From Nitrobacter sp. Nb-311A (GTDB taxonomy: Bacteria; Pseudomonadota; Alphaproteobacteria; Rhizobiales; Xanthobacteraceae), in the NCBI RefSeq assembly GCF_000152905.1, contig NZ_AAMY01000012.1, forward strand, positions 48,935-112,934: a stretch of 64,000 bases of DNA, given 5' to 3'. The notes under the pieces were generated by a model, which saw nothing but the letters and a program-made list of their open reading frames with translations, did no database searches and was not told the origin of the DNA. The position numbers and the translations under genes were made by a program. Below, one piece after another: positions 54,868 through 62,240 of the stretch (position 1 is the first letter of the stretch; each line of letters starts with the position of its first letter).

Positions 54868-54937
54868 GACAATGCAAAGCCGCCGACCGGATAAGCACGG
54901 TCCCTGCAAAAAAACTCGCCGTCGCTGAAAAACACAT
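54868..54937 (-). pseudogene. Start of a DUF6629-like small membrane protein gene
   Basis: MCFSATASFFAGTVL from the ATG at 54937 resembles the very conserved beginning of a small bacterial membrane-protein family; the rest has lost similarity. Evidence is limited to this N-terminus. Confidence 0.35.
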
Positions 54938-55916
54938 AAATTGGCTCCCCTGAATTTCTTGGGCTGTGACCCAGCCGTTCCTCAGCTAACCTTTCTGGCC
55001 AATCTTATCGCTGGCCGCCTGCATGGCGCTGTCTGGACGGAGCAGCGATAGCCAGAGCGCTTTCCGGGGTTTGAACCATTGGCTGGCCCAGAACACTAAT
55101 CGTTGGCGGGCGACCTAATGGGTCGTTACACTAGTAGTAAAACTGGGGAAATTGCCTGCCTCAGCGTAAGTAACTAACGCCGCTTGGCCAACATACTAGG
55201 CTCGAGCGGCGTTTGTATTTGGCCTGAACGGTTTCGTAATTGGCCTGCTGATCGCGGCAATGTTCATCGTCTCAGGACGTCGTCTCGTCCGATAGTCCGG
55301 CACGCCGTTCCAAGCGCTGCAGCCGAACTAAAATCTGATCTAATTGCTGTCGGGTGGCTCGGTCGTCGAGGTGGATCGACGTTATGTGCTGATCCAGCGC
55401 GCGCTCACCCGATTCTCCACGGTGACAATCTGCTCTTCACTACACTCCACCCCGGCCATCCGCTCCTCAACCGTTGATGCGTCTAATCATGCAGAACCAG
55501 CGAAAAATAGGTAAATGAAGGGCGACGCCTTTGTTATCAGCTTCAAGCCAAACTGAAAATAGGTCGGAGGGCCCGACCTGCGTTGATCCAACTCCGGCCT
55601 CCCCCGAGGCCGGAGCTGTCGAGAAGCCAGGGCTACTCCTGCATTGGACCGCCGGCCCACCGTTGCTTTGGTAAACCGCGCCGGGCCGTATTATTCGGTC
55701 ACCACCTTTGCCGCCAGCGCGGGATTTTTCCGCGAGCACTTCACGCCCAGCGTGTCACGTCCTGTCGGGCAGTTCGACTTGACGCGAGCCCTTACGGCTA
55801 GCCACAAGCTTCGATGAAATCTTGTCTTGGCGCAAATCTTACAGATGTATGCATGTTAAACGATCGAACCGTCGGCAAGAGCCCCGGCGGCGAGCATCTT
55901 GGTGGAGGACCTCAGG
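54938..55916. other. Long gap without intact gene, twin hairpins
   Basis: No convincing coding frame. Two perfect hairpins occur at 55561-55579 and 55592-55615. The remainder looks like worn sequence between rearranged segments. Confidence 0.35.
55561..55615. repeat. Two adjacent perfect hairpins
   Basis: AGGTCGG (55561-55567) pairs with CCGACCT (55573-55579), and CTCCGGCCTC (55592-55601) pairs with GAGGCCGGAG (55606-55615) around CCCC. No U-tract follows, so they are not obvious terminators. Confidence 0.5.
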
Positions 55917-56270
55917 ATGGTCCGCATCTTATTACTGTCATGTTCGTTGCTACTTGCGAGCGAATTACCGGTGTCATCCCTGGCATCCCAACAAGGTAAG
56001 GATCATCCTTATCATCCGCACCACATAGATGCATTGCCGCCCGAAGCCCGTCACTATATAGCGACAATCTGCAAGGGGGCGGCCAAGGCGCAGCATTATT
56101 TCGGGACATATTCTCCAACCGAGAGGCGCTGGCGGATACACATCGAATATCTTCGGTGCGACGGCCTCGGCGGTTTCCGACGAGGACACCAATGTCTGGA
56201 TGTAGATTTCGTCCAAGTAGGCTCACGATTCCGGCTTGCCTCAAAGCAATACCGTGAATGCGACTTCTGA
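55917..56270 (+). CDS. Small secreted hypothetical protein
   Basis: The 117-aa product from ATG 55917 has a signal peptide (MVRILLLSCSLLLASELPVS then SLA) and a compact domain with two cysteines (YIATICKGAAKAQHYFGTYS; WRIHIEYLRCDGLGGFRRGH; FRLASKQYRECDF). It is likely periplasmic. I do not recognise the family, but the sequence has a conserved, folded look and no damage. Confidence 0.6.
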   Translation: MVRILLLSCSLLLASELPVSSLASQQGKDHPYHPHHIDALPPEARHYIATICKGAAKAQHYFGTYSPTERRWRIHIEYLRCDGLGGFRRGHQCLDVDFVQVGSRFRLASKQYRECDF

Positions 56271-56435
56271 GATGAGTAGCTGGACCTCATCGGGAAAAGC
56301 CACCCACTACCGAAACACTCCGATCAGTCTCGGGTTGCCCGGATACCCGAGAACCATGCCCGCCGAACGGCGTCTAGCGTCGGGGCCGCTCCGGGGGTTT
56401 GTGCTAAAAAGTGCGATATTTATCAATGTTATCAA

Positions 56436-56462
56436 AGAGAGTGGGATTCGAACCCACGGTAC
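56436..56462 (-). repeat. 3' fragment of a tRNA-Ser-like gene, probable attachment-site relic
   Basis: On the minus strand, 56462 to 56436 reads GTACC, then a T-arm GTGGG-TTCGAAT-CCCAC with a perfect 5-bp stem, then the acceptor strand TCTCT. This matches the T-arm and acceptor of bacterial tRNA-Ser; the CCGCCA end is replaced (TTGATA). The 5' part is absent and module D follows on its 5' side. Confidence 0.6.
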
Positions 56463-56582
56463 GTCGACCAAACGGACGAGGTTTCGAAAGAGCAGAGATT
56501 ACTGAGAAACCACTGGCATTGCTAGGCGATTGGAGCGTTACTGTCGGCGAGTTTAGTGCCTTTTTCGGCCACTTCATAGCCT

Positions 56583-56646
56583 GCCCCGCCGGTATAATTG
56601 CCGTGACGGGGCTTCGGTGGTGGCAGCGATGATGCTGCAGCAACCG
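56583..56646 (+). promoter_or_regulatory. Two-hairpin leader of the DUF3489 gene (module D)
   Basis: Hairpin 1: GCCCCG (56583-56588) with CGGGGC (56607-56612). Hairpin 2: CGGT (56615-56618) with ACCG (56643-56646) and GCAGC (56623-56627) with GCTGC (56634-56638), loop GATGAT. The ribosome-binding site GGAG overlaps the stem end and the ATG is at 56657. Confidence 0.6.
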
Positions 56647-56656
56647 GAGACGTCAC

Positions 56657-57058
56657 ATGGCCAAAACAAAACCTCGCAGAACACAATCTCGATCAGCGGT
56701 GGCACCCCGGCGCGCAAAATCAGCGGGCCGTGCGTCGACGAAGACCGCCAAGGCTGCAGCGGTCAAGAAGCTCGGGTCCGCACCAGCTCGATCGTTGGAT
56801 CCGCCAGTGAAGCATCGCGCCAGCAGCAAGCAAGCTCGGGTAATTGAGATGCTGATGAAGCCGGAGGGCGCAACGATTGGCGACATAATGAAGGCCACGG
56901 ATTGGCAGCAGCATTCGGTGCGCGGCTTCTTCGCTGGTGTCATCCGGAAGAAGCTCAAGCTAACGTTGATTTCCGAATCGGCTGAAGCCGGTCGGATCTA
57001 CAAAGTCACTGGCAACGCCGCGTCGACCGATTCGAAGCCTGGCAAGGCTGGGGCCTGA
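56657..57058 (+). CDS. DUF3489 domain protein (module D)
   Basis: A 133-aa protein with a basic N-terminus (MAKTKPRRTQSRSAVAPRRA) and the DUF3489 core SKQARVIEMLMKPEGATIGD, then [20 protein letters not shown], ending KPGKAGA. DUF2924 follows after 4 nt. It is the intact counterpart of the module A remnant, sharing almost the same C-terminal sequence. Confidence 0.88.
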   Translation: MAKTKPRRTQSRSAVAPRRAKSAGRASTKTAKAAAVKKLGSAPARSLDPPVKHRASSKQARVIEMLMKPEGATIGDIMKATDWQQHSVRGFFAGVIRKKLKLTLISESAEAGRIYKVTGNAASTDSKPGKAGA

Positions 57059-57062
57059 CGCC

Positions 57063-57575
57063 ATGGCGCGAAGTCCAGGATCGAGAAAGCCTGTCAGTCG
57101 ACGGCTTACGAGATTGTCAATGGAAGAGGAGATTGCGCATCTGCGCAGTCTCGACCTGATTGGCCTACAGTGTCGCTGGCAGAGTGTGATGGGGCGGCCA
57201 GCCCCGGAGCACCTACCCAAGCACCTGCTGTTCGGCATCCTCGCCTATCGCATCCAGGCCGATGCGCTTGGGGATCTCGATGCTGCGACGGTTCAACTTC
57301 TGAAGCGTGCGGCTACGGTGCAGTCTTTGAATGAGGTTTTGCCACTGGTAGCGGCACAGGATCAGCGCAAGCAAGCCATGGTGCTCGGCACTGTGCTAAC
57401 CCGGGAGTGGAACGGGCAGCTTCATCGGGTGATGGTCGTCGAAGGCGGCTTCGCTTTCGAGGGCAAGACCTTTGACAGCCTGTCTGGGATTGCATTCGCC
57501 ATCACCGGCACGAACTGGAATGGACCTCGCTTCTTTGGTCTGCGCGCCGGAAACGGCAAGAGGCTACGAACATGA
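57063..57575 (+). CDS. DUF2924 domain protein (module D)
   Basis: The 170-aa protein (MARSPGSRKPVSRRLTRLSM start) has HLPKHLLFGILAYRIQADAL, GTVLTREWNGQLHRVMVVEG and FDSLSGIAFAITGTNWNGPR with FFGLRAG. Its stop overlaps the recombinase ATG (ATGA). It is nearly identical over its first half to the broken copy at 10488, suggesting the two modules are recent duplicates. Confidence 0.88.
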   Translation: MARSPGSRKPVSRRLTRLSMEEEIAHLRSLDLIGLQCRWQSVMGRPAPEHLPKHLLFGILAYRIQADALGDLDAATVQLLKRAATVQSLNEVLPLVAAQDQRKQAMVLGTVLTREWNGQLHRVMVVEGGFAFEGKTFDSLSGIAFAITGTNWNGPRFFGLRAGNGKRLRT

Positions 57576-59230
57576 AGCCGGCTGGCAACCGGGTCGTCCG
57601 GTGCGCGATCTATACGAGGGTATCCACCGACTCCGGCCTTGATCAGGAGTTCAACTCGCTGGATGCTCAGTATGACGCGTCCCAGGCCTATATCCGAAGT
57701 CAGGCGCATGCAGGCTGGTCGCTGGTCAAGGCGCGCTACGACGATGGCGGCTTCTCTGGCGGAACGACCGACCGTCCTGGCTTGCAGCGGCTGCTCGCGG
57801 ATGTCGTGGCCCACAGGATCCACATCATCGTTGTCTATAAGGTGGACCGGCTGACCCGCTCTCTGGCTGACTTCGCCAAGCTGGTCGAACTGTTCGATGC
57901 CAACGGCGTCTCGTTTGTCTCGGTGACCCAGCAGTTCAACACCACCACCTCGATGGGACGATTGACGCTCAACGTCCTTTTGTCCTTTGCGCAGTTTGAG
58001 CGGGAGGTCACCTCGGAGCGCATCCGCGATAAAATCGCAGCCTCTAAACGCAAGGGGCTATGGGTCGGCGGCATGGTGCCGCTGGGTTACATCCTGAAGG
58101 ATGGTCAGCTTCACATTCACGAGAAAGAGGCCAATATCGTTCGGCTGATTTTTCAGCGCTATCTGGAACTCGGCAGCGTCAACCGTCTCGTAAAAGACCT
58201 GAAGGAGCGAGGCTTTAAGTCCAAGGTCCGACAGCTGGCGTCAGGCGGAACGCGAGGAGGTGTGCCGTTCACGCAGGGACCGTTGTTTTATATGCTACGG
58301 AACCGTTTCTATCTCGGCGAAGTCAAGTTTAAGGGCGAGATTCTACCTGGACCTCAGCCCGCCTTACTGGGCCGTGAACTGTTTGACGCTGTTCAACAAC
58401 GGCTGACCGAACAGTGGTCCCATCGCACGACGACACGTATTCGAACCCGCGCGCTCCTTGCGGGACTGCTCTTTGATGACGCGGGCCATCGCATGATCTT
58501 GACCTACTCCAGTCGGGATCGCGTTCGACATCGCTATTACGTCTCGGCGCCCTGCATCCGGGGTCAAGCGGATGAGCCGGTTGGCTCTGTCACCCGCGTG
58601 CCTGCCTCAGAGATCGAGGTCACAATCTCCAAGGCGGTCATCGCGAACACGGACATAGATGAACCATCCTCGAACGAAACGTTGTCTCGAGAAACCCTTG
58701 AGCGGTTTGTCACCCGCATTGAGGTTCACACGAACCAGTTGGCGATTCATCTAAGGTCTGACGAAAACGATCATCAAGGAATCAAGCGCCGCCACGATCC
58801 CGATCCAGATGAACCTCACGCTGTCACCTCGCGCACCGTGCTCGTGCCTTGGAAGAAGCCATCAAAGCCGGCCCGAAAGATCTTGCTGCCAGCGAATACG
58901 CCAGAGCATCGCGCCAGACCCATGAAGGCTGACCGCCGGTCGGCTCTGATCCGAGCGATCGGCCGCGGCCGGCTTTGGCTTCAGGAGATCATCGACGGCC
59001 GCGAGACGATCGAAAGCCTCGCCGCTCGACAACATTGCAGCAACCGACATATTAATATGACCATCTCCCTCGCCTTCCTGGCGCCGACCCTTGTGACAGC
59101 GGCCGTCGAAGGACGATTTCCGCGCGGAATCGGTATCGCCGCCCTCCGCGATCCGCCGGCTGAATGGTCACAGCAGATGAGGCGCCTCGGCCTGGAACCG
59201 ACTGGCGCTGCCGGTTCTGCCAATCGGTAA
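57572..59230 (+). CDS. Large serine recombinase (module D)
   Basis: The 552-aa recombinase parallels module B: catalytic domain RCAIYTRVSTDSGLDQEFNS, VYKVDRLTRSLADFAKLVEL, helix QFEREVTSERIRDKIAASKR, recombinase domain SVNRLVKDLKERGFKSKVRQ and GPLFYMLRNRFYLGEVKFKG. The zinc-ribbon region (LLFDDAGHRMILTYSSRDRV; YYVSAPCIRGQADEPVGSVT) has a single cysteine. The C-terminal part RRSALIRAIGRGRLWLQEII and QHCSNRHINMTISLAFLAPT is conserved with module B, suggesting a shared DNA-recognition mode. Confidence 0.9.
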   Translation: MKPAGNRVVRCAIYTRVSTDSGLDQEFNSLDAQYDASQAYIRSQAHAGWSLVKARYDDGGFSGGTTDRPGLQRLLADVVAHRIHIIVVYKVDRLTRSLADFAKLVELFDANGVSFVSVTQQFNTTTSMGRLTLNVLLSFAQFEREVTSERIRDKIAASKRKGLWVGGMVPLGYILKDGQLHIHEKEANIVRLIFQRYLELGSVNRLVKDLKERGFKSKVRQLASGGTRGGVPFTQGPLFYMLRNRFYLGEVKFKGEILPGPQPALLGRELFDAVQQRLTEQWSHRTTTRIRTRALLAGLLFDDAGHRMILTYSSRDRVRHRYYVSAPCIRGQADEPVGSVTRVPASEIEVTISKAVIANTDIDEPSSNETLSRETLERFVTRIEVHTNQLAIHLRSDENDHQGIKRRHDPDPDEPHAVTSRTVLVPWKKPSKPARKILLPANTPEHRARPMKADRRSALIRAIGRGRLWLQEIIDGRETIESLAARQHCSNRHINMTISLAFLAPTLVTAAVEGRFPRGIGIAALRDPPAEWSQQMRRLGLEPTGAAGSANR

Positions 59231-59346
59231 ACCCACCTTTCTCCCTTCGCCCATTCCAGGAACGGGAAATTGCGCGGCAGAGACAGAGCACGATAACCAC
59301 CCCAGACGGGTCACAGAGACAGCCTCTCCGCAGATCAGAATACGAA

Positions 59347-59372
59347 AAAGCCCGCCAACAGCGCGGCTTTTT
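59347..59372 (+). terminator. Hairpin terminator after module D recombinase
   Basis: AAGCCCGC and GCGCGGCTT flank the loop CAACA and are followed by a T-run (TTTTT), a good intrinsic terminator about 120 nt after the recombinase stop. Confidence 0.6.
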
Positions 59373-59400
59373 GGTCAGTCTCTGGAAAGGTGAAAAATAA

Positions 59401-59444
59401 CAGACTGGGTGGTGGCGGACGCAGTCAGATGCGAACGAGTCTCC
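59401..59444. repeat. 44-nt repeat downstream of module D recombinase, identical to 16116-16159
   Basis: Identical over all 44 nt to the copy behind module B, and again located just after the terminator and just before AACAGGGAATTT motifs. The perfect identity, against the divergent recombinase genes, points to functional constraint or recent exchange. Confidence 0.65.
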
Positions 59445-59451
59445 GCAACGC

Positions 59452-59607
59452 AATTCCCTGCTATCAGGGAAATAACAGGGAATTTTACGAAATCGCTGCT
59501 GCCGGAAGCTGTTTTGCCCGGGTATTCGCACGAAGATTCAAAGATTTGGAGGCGAATTCCCTGCTTTGCCGAGCAGGTAATTTTCAAAGTCGTAACAGGG
59601 AATTTTG
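59452..59607. repeat. AACAGGGAATTT / AATTCCCTG repeat cluster
   Basis: AATTCCCTG (59452) and CAGGGAAAT (59465) form an inverted pair; AACAGGGAATTTT recurs at 59473 and 59593; GAATTCCCTGC is at 59554. The same word occurs at 16169 after module B. It is a probable binding-site cluster. Confidence 0.5.
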
Positions 59608-60018
59608 AGCAACGGATCAGAGAATTCGTACGCATCCATTTCTCGCATATGTGGAGCACCCCGCCAGGCAAGAACTATTTCGAACGGCTCATCACACGGG
59701 AACGGTGCAGTCATATGTCCGGCCTTTCAGCACGGCTTGAACTGCTGGCCTCGATGAAGTCCCCCGACGCGAGGGGCTAATCACACTTACGCGCTATGAG
59801 CTGCTATGCGAGAAACGGCCTGCCGCCCGGACTGGGACATCCGTCCCGGCGCGTCCGAGTCGCATCAGCAACACAGACAAAGGTTTGAAATGAACAACGC
59901 GTGGCAACCGATCACTACAGTTCCAAAGAATGACGACCGGGTTCTAGGGTCGGGACCCATAAAAATGATTCTTTCGGCGCTGAGTTTGTGATTCACGGTC
60001 TCCGATAGGAGGCGCTCC

Positions 60019-60411
60019 ATGAGTCGCGATTGTTTTTGGCTAACGAAGGATCAGTTCGCTCTTCTCAAGCCGCTTCTGCCTAACGATACGCGCGGCAAGC
60101 CGCGGGTCGATGATCGGCGGGTCATCAGCGGCATTATCCAGGTTCTGAAGTCCGGTGGGCGCTGGATCGATGCGCCGGAGGTCTATGGTCCGCGCAAAAC
60201 ACTCTACAATCGTTTCGTCCGCTGGGCAGCGAAGGGCGTATGGGTAGACATATTCCACGCACTCGCAACGGCTGGTGGACCTCCTGCGCAGGTCCTGATC
60301 GATAGCTCGGCCGTGAAGGCGCATCGATGCGCATCTGGCGGCAAAGGGGGGAACATCAGCAGGCCATCGGCCGATCGCGCGGCGGGCGCACGACGAAAAT
60401 CCACGCGCTGA
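60019..60411 (+). CDS. IS5-family transposase, first reading frame (copy 2)
   Basis: A 130-aa product identical to that at 23725-24117 (first catalytic Asp in LIDSSAVKAHR). It overlaps the second frame by 85 nt. Confidence 0.85.
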   Translation: MSRDCFWLTKDQFALLKPLLPNDTRGKPRVDDRRVISGIIQVLKSGGRWIDAPEVYGPRKTLYNRFVRWAAKGVWVDIFHALATAGGPPAQVLIDSSAVKAHRCASGGKGGNISRPSADRAAGARRKSTR

Positions 60412-60776
60412 CCGACGTGGAGTGTCGTCCCGTCGCGTTCTTGCTGACCGGGGGGCAGATAGCCGATTGTACCGCTGGAGCGGTTCTGCTCGAAGAGATG
60501 CCACGTTCCGCGATCCTGCACGGCGACAAGGGCTACGACAGCGATGCCATCCGCCAGCAGGTCGAGCAACGCGGCACGATGCCGAACATCCCGCCCAAGG
60601 CCAATCGCAAATGGAAAAACTGCTTCTCGCCCGTGCTCTACCGCGATCGCAATGCCATTGAGCGCATGTTCTGCCGTCTCAAAGACTTCCGGCGTGTCGC
60701 AACCCGCTATGACCGTCTTGCCGTCAACTTCATGGCTGCCGTCTGCATCGCCGCAACCGTCAGCTATTGGTTATGA
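60327..60776 (+). CDS. IS5-family transposase, second reading frame (copy 2)
   Basis: Identical to the product at 23360-23809; it carries the second Asp (HGDKGYDSDAI) and the Glu (RNAIERMFCRL) of the DDE triad. Confidence 0.85.
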   Translation: MRIWRQRGEHQQAIGRSRGGRTTKIHALTDVECRPVAFLLTGGQIADCTAGAVLLEEMPRSAILHGDKGYDSDAIRQQVEQRGTMPNIPPKANRKWKNCFSPVLYRDRNAIERMFCRLKDFRRVATRYDRLAVNFMAAVCIAATVSYWL

Positions 60777-61035
60777 GTCCGGGCCCTAGTTGCCAGCGGA
60801 ACTTGGATCCGCGGGAATCGACAGCGTTTGCCACAAGCGTTTCCGTGCTTGGTCATATGGGACGAGACCGAGTGGCTCATCTGCGACAATGAGGGGCCGC
60901 GATCTGTGATACATGGTCCGAAGTACTGGATGCCGGTTCCGCCGGTCGAGAACGCATAAGCCCACCGCGTGGCGCCCGCTTGCATCACCTTGCGAACAGT
61001 GTGACAAATATCCCTCTCCAAGATGGAGCTGAACA

Positions 61036-61383
61036 TTGACGATTCAGGTAAATGACGTCGACGCGTTAAAGAGTTACCTTGAAGCTGCAATGGGTCGGGC
61101 GAAACATCATCCGGGAAACGTGGATGGTGTGATTTTGGCTCTTACGGGCGCGATCGTCTGGAAAAAAGATGCCGATCCTATTGAACCGATGGGGTCAGAG
61201 GGAGATAAGAAAAACGTCCTTTGGGTGAAATTCAACGGAATCCGATACGCGTTTTCGTACAATCACACCGCACGAACCGTCGAGCTTCGCAAGGACCGCA
61301 CAGATGGCGCGGTCCTGTATTCGTTCTCGAACGCGACCCCGTACGCAGATATCATTTCTGCGTTCGATACACTTAGGCCATAG
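61036..61383 (+). CDS. Hypothetical protein (115 aa)
   Basis: A TTG at 61036 follows GGAG at suitable spacing and gives an intact frame (TIQVNDVDALKSYLEAAMGR; VLWVKFNGIRYAFSYNHTAR; AVLYSFSNATPYADIISAFD). The sequence looks like an alpha/beta protein with integron- or island-type character. It has no known motif, signal or membrane segment. It sits between the IS5-interrupted gene and DUF2237. Confidence 0.6.
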   Translation: MTIQVNDVDALKSYLEAAMGRAKHHPGNVDGVILALTGAIVWKKDADPIEPMGSEGDKKNVLWVKFNGIRYAFSYNHTARTVELRKDRTDGAVLYSFSNATPYADIISAFDTLRP

Positions 61384-61443
61384 GCTGCGATAGATGCCGC
61401 TTTTGATCGGTGCCAGATGCAGGGGTGAAGGCAAGGTGCAGCA

Positions 61444-61854
61444 ATGCTAAGGGACGATCGGGATAGTGGAGGCGGCCCTCCGCGTCGTACAGGTCGGAAC
61501 GTGCTCGGCGAGCCAATTCAACCCTGTTCGATCAAGCCAATGACGGGATTTTATCGGGACGGCTGCTGCGACACTGGGGCAGAGGACATTGGCAGTCACA
61601 CGGTCTGCATCGTGGTGACTGCCGAGTTTCTCAATTTTTCCATATCGCGCGGCAACGATCTCTCGACACCATTGCCGGAGTTCGGTTTCCCAGGCCTGAA
61701 ACCCGGTGACCGGTGGTGCTTATGTGCACCCCGCTGGCAGGAAGCATTTCAAGCAAACCAAGCGCCGCGAGTGGTCTTGCGCGCCACTCATGAGGGTGCG
61801 CTGACATATTGTTCGCTCGCCGATCTCAAACGTTTTGCAATGGACCTAGCGTGA
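61444..61854 (+). CDS. DUF2237 family protein
   Basis: The 136-aa protein matches DUF2237 closely: NVLGEPIQPCSIKPMTGFYR, DGCCDTGAEDIGSHTVCIVV, GNDLSTPLPEFGFPGLKPGD and RWCLCAPRWQEAFQANQAPR. Conserved cysteines in GCCDTG and RWCLCA may bind a metal. The function is unknown; the family is chromosomal in many proteobacteria, so this gene probably belongs to the host or an island cargo. Confidence 0.88.
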   Translation: MLRDDRDSGGGPPRRTGRNVLGEPIQPCSIKPMTGFYRDGCCDTGAEDIGSHTVCIVVTAEFLNFSISRGNDLSTPLPEFGFPGLKPGDRWCLCAPRWQEAFQANQAPRVVLRATHEGALTYCSLADLKRFAMDLA

Positions 61855-61892
61855 CCACCCAACGACGTCATGATGCAGCAACATTACAAGCG

Positions 61893-62240
61893 ACACGTAG
61901 CCGAGTTCATCAACGATGAGCAGCTTCACCGCCTGCAATTCGCGCTGCAGCTTCAGCCGCCGCTTCTCGTCGCGTGCCTCCATCAGCTGATGCACCAATG
62001 CGGCCGCGGTGGTGAAGGCCAGAAAATCCCTTCTGGCAGGCGGCAAGACCAAGGGCGAGCGCGACATGGGTCTTGCCGGTGCCGCTGTTGCCGAGCGCGA
62101 TCATTTCTCGCGGCGCAGAATGAACTCGCCTCGGACGAGCTCGAGCACCACCATCTTGTGAGGCCGGGAATGACCGTGAAATCGAAGGCGTCGAGGCTCT
62201 CCACGGCGAGGACCCGGCCAGCTTGGGTTCTGTTCCGCGC
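61893..62240 (-). pseudogene. istB: IS21 istB ATPase fragment, frameshifted
   Basis: In successive minus-strand frames: LAVESLDAFDFTVIPGLTR, IALGNSGTGKTHVALALGLA (Walker A) and FTTAAALVHQLMEARDEKRR with LLIVDELGYVSL (Walker B). Frame changes and missing ends show it is a relic of another IS21 element, not of the one at 20999-22690. Confidence 0.75.

Larger units (their letters stand above)
56271..56656. other. Left flank of module D: tRNA fragment and leader
   Basis: No protein gene. The stretch holds a tRNA-Ser 3' fragment (56436-56462) and the two-hairpin leader (56583-56646). Confidence 0.5.
59947..60786 (+). mobile_element. IS5-family element (840 bp), copy 2
   Basis: Same length and same encoded proteins as copy 1 at 23350-24189, in opposite orientation. 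Ends GGGTCGGGACCCATAA and the complement of GGGCCCGGACTCATAA, flanked by TA within CTAG. It interrupts a small phage-type gene. Confidence 0.9.
59890..60959 (+). pseudogene. DUF551-like small phage protein, cleanly interrupted by IS5
   Basis: MNNAWQPITTVPKNDDRVL (59890-59946) is separated by the IS5 element from VASGTWIRGNRQRLPQAFPC, then LVIWDETEWLICDNEGPRSV and WMPVPPVENA (to 60959). Deleting the 840-bp element and one TA restores a single 75-residue frame with no other damage. Proteins starting WQPI-x-TVPKND are common in phages and islands and are of unknown function. Confidence 0.7.
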
